A model generated the notes under the pieces. That model was given only the letters and a program-made list of their open reading frames with translations, was not told the DNA's origin and ran no database searches. Shown one piece after another: positions 25,321 to 33,010 of a stretch of DNA of 64,000 nucleotides (position 1 is its first letter; each line of letters starts with the position of its first letter). The stretch is taken from assembly GCA_024362935.1 (NCBI GenBank), contig JANCRA010000004.1:27085121-27149120 (forward strand), written 5' to 3'. Origin of the DNA: Setophaga petechia (lineage: Eukaryota > Chordata > Aves > Passeriformes > Parulidae). A program made the translations under genes and the position numbers.

Positions 25321-25737
25321 GTGATCTATATGTGACTATTCATCACATGGCTAGATGAATGCTGTATCTAAACAGTAAATAGATCATTACTATACAGGAA
25401 AAATGGCTTGAAATTGCTAAATATTTCCATTTAAGTATTGCAATGAAAGCAAACCTGCTGGGGAAAATAGTTAAAATTAGCGCAAGAAGTGCTTTTGCCG
25501 TTTTTTAGTGCAAAGCTTGAAAAGATGATAGAAATAAGAGCTCTGTGCTTATCTGCACAACATTCTGTAATAATCAGGCCTATGCAAACAATTAAGTTCT
25601 CTCCATTCTATAACATTGCACTTATGCTTTTGAGAATACTCATAAATTTTTAACTATATAGTGGAACACTTAATTGAGAAGACTGCTGCTTCTAGGACCA
25701 CAGCTTTTTTATTAAGCAAGGCTTGTGATATGCATGG

Positions 25738-25852
25738 TTGTTTGTTTTTTTGGTTTGGGTTTGTTTTTTGGTTTTTTTTGGTTGGTTGGTTTGGTTCTGG
25801 TTTTGCTTTGTTTGGGTGGGGTTGGTTTTGTTTTGTTTTGTTTTGTTTTTGC
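25738..25852 (+). repeat. G/T-rich low-complexity tract
   Basis: A 115-base tract of GGTTT, GGTT and TTTTG units with almost no A or C. It ends in a (GTTTT) run at 25828-25849. Confidence 0.9.
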
Positions 25853-26239
25853 AAGAAGAAGCTATGAAAAACCTTACTTCACTGCTTTCCCAGTAAATTA
25901 AACATCCTTGTTGCCTACAGATTGTGCATATTTGGTCTTGGCTGGTGTCACTTCTGTGGCAAAAGTTTCACAGAAAAAAGTTTATGTACAGAGGAAGCTA
26001 CCTGGTTTACGAGGTGTGGGGATCAGCAGTATCTGTTTCAGGTTCAGTAGAAAGAAATTTTATGAGGATTAGGTAGGTGACCTGTTGATCTGCTGGAAAT
26101 TCAAAATCAGCTTAAATTTAACCAGGCCATTTGTAGAGCCTCCTAAAACTTGTGTTCAGTAGAAAAGTTTTTGATTTTGTTTTTGTTTTGTGAGATGCCA
26201 CACCTGGAGAAAGCAGATTGCTGGGTGATTATAATAGGT

Positions 26240-26340
26240 CTGGAAGAGAGGAGAAATGGAGGGAGGACTGGAATGGGAAAGAGAGATGGAAATGGAAAGG
26301 GAGAGAGAGATGGATTTGTAAGGACACTGAGGAGGGAGTA
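26240..26340 (+). repeat. Purine-rich (GA-rich) tract
   Basis: Mostly GGAGAGA/GGAAAT-type units over about 100 bases with few pyrimidines; low complexity. Confidence 0.6.
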
Positions 26341-26749
26341 CTCCATCTGACTGAGAGGACTAGTCTGTCTTGGTAGAGAGATTCTTCCTGATGCAAAGTC
26401 TGGATGTGCAGCACAAGCCAGGGGAGTACTAGGCAGGTGAGTGCAGTGTAGGAGCCCCATGGCTGGGGTGTCTATTACCACGGCTTGCAAGCCTTCTCTG
26501 ATGTGGAAGGTTTGAGTCTCCTCTCACTTGGGCCAAGAGGTAATGTCTGTGACTGCTGCACTTCAGCTGGAGACACGCTGCTATTTTCTCTGCAAAATGA
26601 CAAAGCGTATGTTTATTATCAGCTATACCACTCCAATGCTTTTGCACTTTTATCTGTCAAATTCTGCTTTGTTCCTTGCCTTTCTTGGGATTGAATATAT
26701 TATCTCCCCCTTACTCTGTCTCTTGCCTTTTATACTGGGGGGCTGGTTT

Positions 26750-27595
26750 AGAACCATACAATCATCAAGGTTGGAAGGGGCCTCTAAGATCATCCAGTAC
26801 AACAATGAACCCAGCACTACTACTGTAACTCTAAACCACTAAACCACATTATCCAGCATCAGATCCAGATGCCTCCTAAGAATCTCCTGGGATGGTGACT
26901 CCACCACCTCCCTGGGCAACTTATTCCAATGCCTAGGCACTCTAACAGTGACTTTTTTTTCTAGTATCTAATCTGATTCTCCTGTCTCAGCTGAAGGCCC
27001 TTTCCTCTGGTCCTATCACTGCAGGGACAGTAGAAGTGACCAACTCCCACCTCACTACAGCCTCCTTTCAGGGAGATGCAGAGAATGACACTGTCCCCCC
27101 TGAGCCTGCTCTTCTCGTGACTAAACAAACCCACCTCAGCCATTCCTCATAAGACATATTTGATAGTCCCTCCATGAGCCTTGTTGACTTTTCACTGGAC
27201 AAGCTCCAGCACCTAAATTTCCTGGAGGTGTCAGAAGGGTAAAAACTGGACTTGAGGTGCAGCCTCAGCACACCAAGTACAGGAAGATGACCATACCCTT
27301 GTCCTGCTGGCCACACTGTTCTGGTTCAGGTCAAGATGCCACTGGCCTTCTTGGCCACCTGGGCACACAGTGGCTCACACTGAGCTGGCTCTCAACAAGC
27401 ACCCCCAGGTGCCTTTTTGCCCAGCAGCTCTTAAGCCAATTCTCCCCCAGCCTGTAGCGCAGCAGGGGTTTGCTGAGACTAAAGGGCAGCACTTTGTCTT
27501 ATTGAACCTCATGGAGTGGTCCTTGGCCCACTGACTGAGTCTGCCCAGGTCTCTGTAGAGCCTTCCCACCCTCAAGCATGTCTGTGGATCAGGTA
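26750..27595 (-). mobile_element. CR1 LINE fragment with reverse-transcriptase remnant
   Basis: On the minus strand, 27599-27375 translates to a CR1 RT segment (RLYRDLGRLSQWAKDHSMRF), including the family pattern of a WA pair followed by MRFN..KC. The element then runs through CTTGGCCACCTGGGCACA (as read on +, near 27350) to the 3' tail near 26750. It has several frameshifts and a decayed tail. Confidence 0.92.
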
Positions 27596-27639
27596 ACACA
27601 CCTTAGGGGATTTCTTTATGTAGGATGCGTCAAGGTCTG

Positions 27640-27770
27640 CTTTGTTGGTTGGTTGGCTGTTGTTTGTGTTTACTTATTTTCATTGTTGTTGTTTTGGGTT
27701 TCGGGTTATTGGTTTTGGTTTTTTTGTGGTTTTTTTGTTGTTTGGTTGTTTGGTTGGTTGGTTGGTTGGC
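27640..27770 (+). repeat. G/T-rich tract with (GGTT)n ends
   Basis: GTTGGTTGGTTGGCT near 27643 and GGTTGGTTGGTTGG near 27754 bracket a T/G-rich stretch just beyond the CR1 at 26750-27595. Confidence 0.88.
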
Positions 27771-27799
27771 TTTTTTCTCCTCCTGTGTCTCCGTTGTAA

Positions 27800-27895
27800 G
27801 CGTTCCGGCCCCGGGAGCAGGAGGGGACCCGTGTCTCGGAACCGCGGGACCCAGCAGCTATCCGGCCACGAGAGGTCAGCGCAGGCTTTGCACAG
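27800..27895. promoter_or_regulatory. Short CpG-rich patch
   Basis: About ten CpGs in 95 bases (GTTCCGGCCCCGGGAGC, CTCGGAACCGCGGGACC), directly after the G/T-rich tract. Too short for a classical island. Confidence 0.4.
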
Positions 27896-28449
27896 CTCTC
27901 CTTTCCACACCTCCTCTTCTGCATCAGAGGCCTGGCGTCGATACTGTGGCTTGAAATAAGCTGGATCAAGTACCTAGTAATGAATGCTTCACGGCCTTCA
28001 GCACCATCTGTGCTAGGAGACCCGGGAATAATGGGGCAAACTGAAAAGTGTGATGTCAAGAAGCCCTAATTCCAGGGTGCTGCATCATTAAGCTGAAACT
28101 GGAAGCTTGCATGTCGAAGGATTAATGTGTTAATAAGGTTCTATATATCACTTTATTATCTAGGCAATTATATATATTTTACTATTACATATACATATAC
28201 ACTGTTCTCCACTCTGAGTTACTTTGGCTTACTAATTCAAATCCATCTCAAGTAACTTTCACTTTTACTGTAATGACAAAGTCATCGAAGTCATAGCTGA
28301 TACCAGCATCTTTCAAAGCTGTGAGTCAGTTCTGGATTTTCCACCTATTTCATCAGAAATAGGCCCTTGAATATTTCTATGAGACATACCACTTAATGTA
28401 TGTTACCATTCCAGCTATTCTCCTGCATTCATCCCCATTTATATGCTTA

Positions 28450-28505
28450 GAGAAAAAAAACCAAAAAACCAAAAAAAAACCCACAAAAAAACAGGAAAAA
28501 GAAAG
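28450..28505 (+). repeat. A-rich tract with CC/CA interruptions
   Basis: Runs of A separated by CC (AAAAAACCAAAAAACC type), then AGGAAAAAGAAAG; the strand complement of the GGTTT-type tracts elsewhere in the window. Confidence 0.8.
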
Positions 28506-28936
28506 AGGCAGATGTATGAAGGGTTTCTATATTTTGAGAATGAACAGTACATACTATGTACACTATGCTAATTCCAGCAATGGAGAAAATTGCACTTGCC
28601 TGAGTACAGGCCAGGAGATAATTTTCTGGAAACTTCTCACATCTTTTTTAGAGAAAGCAAACTAAGAATTTATGCCCTTCTTAAGCAAATTCAGACTGGC
28701 AGGTCACTGGTTTGGTTTCCAAGTCTTTGCATGTTAGTAGGGTAAAAAAGATTGTGAGGCTTGAGAATTGGTGTTTACAACGAAGAGTTTTCTCCCCAGT
28801 ACTGACAGCTCTGTAGACAGCAGAGAAATGTTCTTAGAGAGGCTGGATATATCTGGCAGACACCATGCCTATGCTGTCACTAGTCTGAAATGGAAACTCA
28901 CTAAATGATTACTGCCAGATCGAATGCTGTCACCTG

Positions 28937-28968
28937 TAGTGTCACCAGGGCAGTAGTGTCACCAGGGC
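28937..28968 (+). repeat. 17-base tandem duplication
   Basis: TAGTGTCACCAGGGC occurs at 28937 and again at 28954. Confidence 0.9.
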
Positions 28969-29551
28969 TAGAAACAACTGGAAGTAGAAATACGGCAGCT
29001 CATTAAAGTGGCTCAGTTTGAGAGGCATTTTGGAAACTGTATTGCTCAAAGAGACTGAAACTGAGCAGAGTATAGCATATACAGTCACAGATAAGACGTG
29101 CTTCATCCAGGACTCCCAGTGAAGTACTGGAAAGGACATCCCAGGGTTTCAACACACTTGGATGGGGAGGATGCAGCTGTAGGCTAGTGAACAGCAAGGG
29201 TGACAAATTAGAGAGGTCTGCGTGCGCAGCTCGCTGGAGTCGGTCCGGACAGGTCGCAGTAGCACAGGTTACCCCAAGGTGGCTCTCCACAACCTCTGTG
29301 AAGCCGCTTGGGGCTGCTCTGAAGCCATGACTCGCTGGAGACAAGTGCTAACCGTGAGCTTCAGCCTAAGCGTGTCAGACGCTGAAGGGACGTGAAAAGT
29401 GATTTGCCTTTTAACATTTAGTCTGTGCTCATTCGCAGCGGGAAAATGTGATTTTTTTCTTGCTTGGTTTGTTGACAAACAGGTTCAAATCTGAGTTCAG
29501 CAATCACACTCGTTTCCCTCTGAATTAATTATGAACAGTGTCCAAATTTTT

Positions 29552-29579
29552 AATAAAGGTCGACTGAAAAAAAAAAAAA
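29552..29579 (+). other. AATAAA followed by A13
   Basis: AATAAA (29552-29557), nine bases, then 13 A (29567-29579). This arrangement is seen at the 3' end of retrocopied mRNAs. Upstream sequence is not recognisable as any gene, so a retrocopy is only a possibility. Confidence 0.3.
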
Positions 29580-30512
29580 TGTTTGCTCACACCATTCCCC
29601 TTCCCCAGGATCATAGGCCAGCACAGCCTGCAGAAGGATTACCAGTGACCTCAGAACAGGTCTGCACTGGGGCAATCCTGCAAGGATGAAATAAATCTAC
29701 ACAGCCTCTCTGGACCGGAAGCCTGCTCTGCTGCTTGACTGTTCTCAAGGAGAAAGGATTTTTCTTACATCCCATCTGAGCCTCTTGATTTACACTCGGC
29801 TCATTGTCTCCTGCCTTCCCGCTAGGCATTGCTGTGAACACCCTGGCGTTATCTTCCAAATGATCACTCCCACAGGTTTTGGGGGCTGCAGTATGCCTTC
29901 CCCAGGCTGAGCTGGCCCTGGTCCCTGAGCCTGCAGAGCAGGAGAGCGCCCAGCCCTGGACCCCTCGGTGCCCCGCCTGCCCTTGCTGCAGTTTCTCTGC
30001 TGTTTCCCGGCTTGGGGTGCCCGAACCGGACAGACGGCATTGCTGCTGTCCCGTGAGCGCCGGGCAGAGGGGGATTGTCACCTGCCTCGGCCGGCTGGCC
30101 CTGCTCCTGTGCACACAGACAGGCGCGGGGGATTTGCTGCAGCCGGGCCACTGCCGAATATCACCAGGTGACTGCCCCGTGCAGCCCCAGGCCCTTCTCT
30201 GGAGAGCTGCCCTCAGCCCTGGTTACAGAGCTATCCCTTCGTGGCGTTCACATTTGCAGAAACCATATCAATAAAACCTTTCGTTTATTTTAATTTTTTA
30301 ATTTTTTTTTTCTCCCGCACTGTACAGATTTCCTGTCCCAAGTTTTGGAGGCAAATCGCCCTACTAGCTGCCAGTGCCTACGGGCGAACGGTGTGCAGGG
30401 AGCGGCCGGGCGTGCAGGCGCACCGCCGGTACCGCGGACTGGGCTCGGGCCCGGCCCCGCTGACTGGGCCCGGCTCGGGCCGGGCGCGTGCCTGAGCGCC
30501 CCCCGCCCACCC

Positions 30513-30518
30513 CACGTG
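30513..30518 (+). promoter_or_regulatory. E-box CACGTG
   Basis: The palindrome CCACGTGG lies about 180 bases above the inferred start site. CACGTG binds USF or MYC/MAX-type factors; use here is unproven. Confidence 0.4.
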
Positions 30519-30551
30519 GCCTCCCGGCACGAGCCGCTCTTTCTCGCCTCG

Positions 30552-30564
30552 CCCCCCCCCCCCC
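30552..30564 (+). repeat. Poly-C run in the promoter
   Basis: Thirteen uninterrupted C residues followed by TCCCGCCCC. The opposite strand is a G-run that may form a quadruplex. Length is likely polymorphic and prone to sequencing error. Confidence 0.8.
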
Positions 30565-30597
30565 TCCCGCCCCGAGCTTCCTCTCCGGCGCGCGCCG

Positions 30598-30605
30598 ATT
30601 AGCAT
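30598..30605 (-). promoter_or_regulatory. Octamer-like site (ATGCTAAT)
   Basis: The minus strand reads ATGCTAAT, a known Oct-1-binding octamer variant, 30 bases above the CCAAT box. It stands out as an AT-rich island within GC-rich promoter DNA. Octamer plus CCAAT resembles the stress-responsive module of GADD45A. Confidence 0.55.
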
Positions 30606-30634
30606 AATAAAGCCGCCCCTTTCTCCCACACCGG

Positions 30635-30639
30635 CCAAT
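30635..30639 (+). promoter_or_regulatory. CCAAT box (NF-Y site)
   Basis: GGCCAATGGGAG matches the NF-Y consensus and sits about 60 bases above the inferred start site, a normal NF-Y distance. NF-Y acts with Oct-1 at the paralogue GADD45A; the same use here is an inference. Confidence 0.7.
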
Positions 30640-30666
30640 GGGAGGCCGGGAGGCGCCCGCGAGGGC

Positions 30667-30672
30667 TATAAG
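30667..30672 (+). promoter_or_regulatory. GADD45G: TATA box of GADD45G
   Basis: CTATAAGTA lies 98 bases above the start codon in otherwise very GC-rich sequence. A TATA box in a CpG island fits a rapidly inducible immediate-early-type gene. Confidence 0.8.
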
Positions 30673-30696
30673 TAGCGCACACCGGCCAGCAGTCGC

Positions 30697-30764
30697 TTCA
30701 GAGCCCTCGCGGCGTGAGCAGAGCGAGAGTTGGGGGAGGCGCGGCACTGTGCGGACTAACTGCT
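30697..30764 (+). other. GADD45G: GADD45G 5' UTR (inferred start site)
   Basis: No transcript data are available. Transcription should begin about 28-32 bases below the TATA box, near 30697, giving a short leader of about 68 bases with no upstream ATG in it. Confidence 0.6.
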
Positions 30765-30817
30765 ATGACTCTGGAGGAGATCCACGGACAGCAGCCTATG
30801 CCTGCGGGCCACGACTG
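30765..30817 (+). CDS. GADD45G: GADD45G coding exon 1
   Basis: Encodes residues 1-17 plus two bases of codon 18. The donor is ACTG|GTACGT. The next GTs downstream (30822, 30828) would break the frame with exon 2, so this donor is chosen. The first five residues match the family; the rest is divergent. Confidence 0.9.
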
Positions 30818-31808
30818 GTACGTGCGGGTGGGCAATGGGGATCTGAGGAAAACGGGTAGCGGGCGGTTTCGGGGCGGCGGTGGTGTTGGCGCCGGCACCG
30901 CACTGACCCTGTGTCTTTTCCCGGCCCGCAGGATGCAGGGCGCCGGCACGGCCCTCCACGAGCTGCTGGTGTCAGCGCAGCGCCGAGGTTGCCTCACCGC
31001 CGGTGTCTACGAGTCGGCCAAGCTGATGAATGTGTAAGTACGGTGGCGGGGCCGGGGGAAGTGTGTAAGTCAGCCCGGCGGGGCTGCGGGGTGGCCGGCG
31101 CCGACCGCGAGATTCATCAGGCTGCTCCCCTCTTGCAGCGACCCCGACAACGTCGCGTTCTGTGTGCTGGCCGCGGACCAGGAGGACGAGGGGGACATCG
31201 CCTTGCAGATCCACTTCACTCTGATCCAAGCCTTTTGCTGCGAGAATGATATCGACATCGTGCGGGTGAACGACGTGGCCAAGCTGGCGGCCATCGTGGG
31301 GCCCAGCGAGGACTCGGGGGAGCCGCGCGATCTGCACTGCATCCTCATCACGGTGGGTGTCCCGGGCGGCCGGCACCCTGCCCCCGCACTGCCCGAGCCG
31401 GCCGGCGCGGCCCCTGCTCCGCTGCGGGTGGTCGAGTTCTGTGCTGGGCACAGACAGAGCGCTTGGCACGCAGCGAGTCAGCTGAGTAGTAGTAGTAGGA
31501 GGAGGAGGCAGAACTTCTCGTAACTGGATTTCCTCTGCTGTCCGCAAGCGCAGCATCTCTGCTTCCTGTCTTGTCTGTGTCAGGACAGAAACTGTCTGGA
31601 AGTGCTTCCAGTCCTAAGCTAATGCTTCTGTAAATATTATGATGACCTCAGCTGGCGGGCAGCACTCATGGTGTGCAACTTTTTTCTTTTTTTGCAGAAC
31701 CCGAATGAAGAAGGCTGGAAGGACCCAGCTCTGGAGAAGCTGAACTTGTTTTGCGAAGAGAGCAGGAATGTCAATGACTGGGTGCCAACTATCACCCTAC
31801 CTGAGTGA
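30765..31808 (+). CDS. GADD45G: GADD45G, growth arrest and DNA-damage-inducible protein gamma (four coding exons, complete)
   Basis: The joined exons 30765-30817, 30932-31033, 31139-31352 and 31698-31808 encode 159 residues, the usual GADD45G length. The protein is a small acidic adaptor with the L7Ae/L30e-like alpha-beta fold. Known family roles are binding and activating the kinase MTK1/MEKK4 upstream of p38/JNK, inhibiting CDK1-cyclin B, contacting PCNA and p21, and assisting active DNA demethylation, mainly in the nucleus. Visible hallmarks are the start MTLEE, the segment [12 protein letters not shown] (about residues 37-48), the acidic loop EDEGD (67-71), the family signature [13 protein letters not shown] (77-89), and the C-terminal NDWVP...TLPE. 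The acidic loop and the NDIDIVRV segment favour gamma over alpha and beta. All junctions are GT-AG and keep frame. The ATG has G at -3 and A at +4. Residues 6-18 are the least conserved part, and Trp18 is formed across intron 1. Identity is very secure; only the exact N-terminal junction is less so. Confidence 0.97.
30818..30931 (+). other. GADD45G: GADD45G intron 1
   Basis: A 114-base GT-AG intron, phase 2, GC-rich and inside the CpG island. It has no in-frame stop near its 5' end, so reading through it would give an aberrant, longer protein. Confidence 0.88.
30932..31033 (+). CDS. GADD45G: GADD45G coding exon 2
   Basis: The 102-base length matches exon 2 of other GADD45 genes. The acceptor is CCCGCAG|GATG, and the Met following the split codon is the usual family position. 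The exon covers the first helix and [12 protein letters not shown]. The donor is AATGT|GTAAGT, splitting the Val52 codon. Confidence 0.96.
31034..31138 (+). other. GADD45G: GADD45G intron 2
   Basis: A 105-base GT-AG intron with the strong donor GTAAGTA. It splits codon 52 after its second base. Confidence 0.92.
31139..31352 (+). CDS. GADD45G: GADD45G coding exon 3
   Basis: Encodes residues 53-123, the core of the fold: DPDNV, the acidic EDEGD loop, [13 protein letters not shown], and the segment ending LHCILIT. The acceptor is CTTGCAG|CGAC and the donor CACG|GTGGGT. The segment between IVG and LHC is short, as in GADD45G and unlike the longer insert of GADD45A. Confidence 0.96.
31353..31697 (+). 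other. GADD45G: GADD45G intron 3
   Basis: A 345-base GT-AG intron, phase 0. Its first third is CpG-rich, its end is AT-rich, and it contains a short AGT/AGG microsatellite at 31485-31508. Confidence 0.92.
31485..31508 (+). repeat. (AGT)4(AGG)4 in GADD45G intron 3
   Basis: Two adjacent perfect triplet blocks; intronic, not coding. Confidence 0.9.
31698..31808 (+). CDS. GADD45G: GADD45G coding exon 4
   Basis: Encodes residues 124-159 and the TGA stop at 31806-31808. The acceptor TTTTTTTGCAG|AACC follows a strong pyrimidine tract. It carries the C-terminal strand with [15 protein letters not shown] and NDWVP. Confidence 0.96.
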   Translation, partial: NPNEEGWKDPALEKLNLFCEESRNVNDWVPTITLPE

Positions 31809-32375
31809 TGGTCGCCTGGTGCACTGGGGAGGCTGAAACCTTTGTTGCATTCTCAACGTGCTGTGCGTTCACCAAAATGTGCAACAAGCTGCTGATTCCA
31901 TGGATTAGCCTGGTCAAGAGACTGGATTAAAGTCCCTCAGACTGGCATGCAGTGGGCTCTTACAGAGGAGAAAGAGGAAAACAGCTCACCTCACCAGTGA
32001 GCCTCAGTAGGCTGCAACCGTGGAGAGGCTGACATACCATGGAACTGAAAGAAGTATTGCAAGTTTGGCTGTGTGGAGCTGTTTCAGAAGGGAGAGGGAA
32101 AGTTGAGGGAAGTGGGCCAAAACTTTCCAGAAGGACTGATTAGAGTACTGTAACTAGGAACTGTTGGTGCTGTCTGCAAAACACAGGAGAAAGTATCAAT
32201 ATTTATGGAGTATTGGGGATTGGTTATTAAAACAAATGCAGATATTCCAAAGCAGACAGACTTCAACAGGCCTCTTGGGCCACTCTGCAGATCTGTTTTA
32301 ATACTGCAATAACTTTTATTGAAATATTTGCTGCTATTGAAGCTTTCATAATAAATTTTTGTCAATTAATTTCTG
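31809..32375 (+). other. GADD45G: GADD45G 3' UTR
   Basis: About 565 bases from the stop codon to the inferred cleavage site. It has AU-rich bits such as ATATTTATGG near 32198 and AAATATTTG near 32322. These suit an unstable, inducible mRNA, but there is no dense AUUUA cluster. Confidence 0.75.
32350..32355 (+). terminator. GADD45G: Polyadenylation signal AATAAA
   Basis: AATAAA followed by a GT-rich stretch (about 32375-32400, GTGTCTTGCTTGCTGGGTG), the expected downstream element. Cleavage is predicted near 32370-32376. Confidence 0.85.
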
Positions 32376-32539
32376 GGAGTGTCTTGCTTGCTGGGTGTGG
32401 GGAAGCATGTCACTGAAATACCACTGATGTTTTGCTTGTGTGCTGTAGTCAAAGATCTAACTCCAGTAATGGAGTTATTGCTCAAATACTTTCCTGGGCT
32501 GGCTGAATGAAGTGCTGTGCTGTCCCAAGTAGATAATTC

Positions 32540-33010
32540 AACCTTTTACCCTCTTGCAACAGCTGCTTATCGCAACAGCTTGCAAGACGAAGGAGTCGCA
32601 TGCCTAATGAGCTCACTTATTGTAATAGGAGGTCTTTGTAGTCTGCTGGAGGAACACAATGCATGTTAGAAATGTGGATTTTTAGAATACAGACCTCCAG
32701 TAAATTGCATCATTGATTCTTAAATATGACTTAGATGCATTCAGAGCTGACGTGTTTCCACTTGACAGAAGCGGCTTAAACATGATGGGGGGGCTGCAAA
32801 ACTCCTTAGATGTCAAACACATCTAACATTTGCTTTGATTAGAATGACATCATTAAATCTAAAACTAGCAAATGGTGAATAAACATCACATCTGCCACAA
32901 GCTGCTCTCTGATTGCCATATGCTGTAACAATAGAAGCTGTCAGTCCAGAAGCCAATTTTGCAAAACCTAATTGCATGACAACACCAAATTAGAGTCCAA
33001 AACAAGTTGA
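32540..33010. promoter_or_regulatory. Candidate enhancer just downstream of GADD45G
   Basis: Repeat-free, with dense motif-like words: CTTTGATT (TCF/LEF-like, 32833-32840), TGACATCA (CRE-like, 32845), CATATG E-box (32917-32922), AACAATAG (SOX-like, 32927-32934), and scattered CpGs (32573-32602). The look is that of a conserved non-coding element. Confidence 0.35.

Larger units (their letters stand above)
25321..26749. other. Spacer between CR1 copies
   Basis: Contains the G/T-rich tract and the purine-rich tract; no gene recognised. Confidence 0.6.
27896..30364. other. Upstream flank of the GADD45G island
   Basis: AT-rich at first, with an A-rich tract and a short duplication. CpG frequency rises from about 29217 and again from about 29930 towards the promoter. 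Open frames at 29611-30274 on both strands reflect this GC rise, not genes. Confidence 0.6.
30501..30573 (+). promoter_or_regulatory. GC-box pair (Sp/KLF sites)
   Basis: CCCCGCCC at 30501-30508 and CCCGCCCC at 30566-30573 flank the E-box and the poly-C run, as expected of a CpG-island promoter bound by Sp/KLF factors. Confidence 0.5.
30365..31460. promoter_or_regulatory. CpG island over GADD45G promoter and exons 1-3
   Basis: GC content and CpG density rise sharply at about 30365 and fall in intron 3 near 31460. The island covers promoter, exon 1, intron 1, exon 2, intron 2 and exon 3. A weaker CpG shoulder extends upstream to about 29930. Confidence 0.9.

Noticed and set aside
25738..25852. 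Telomere-like (TTAGGG) relic
   Set aside because: The units are GGTTT/TTTTG without the TTAGGG order; simple low complexity.
29611..30274. Frames of up to 167 codons on both strands upstream of GADD45G
   Set aside because: They follow the CpG shoulder of the promoter and have no recognisable product.
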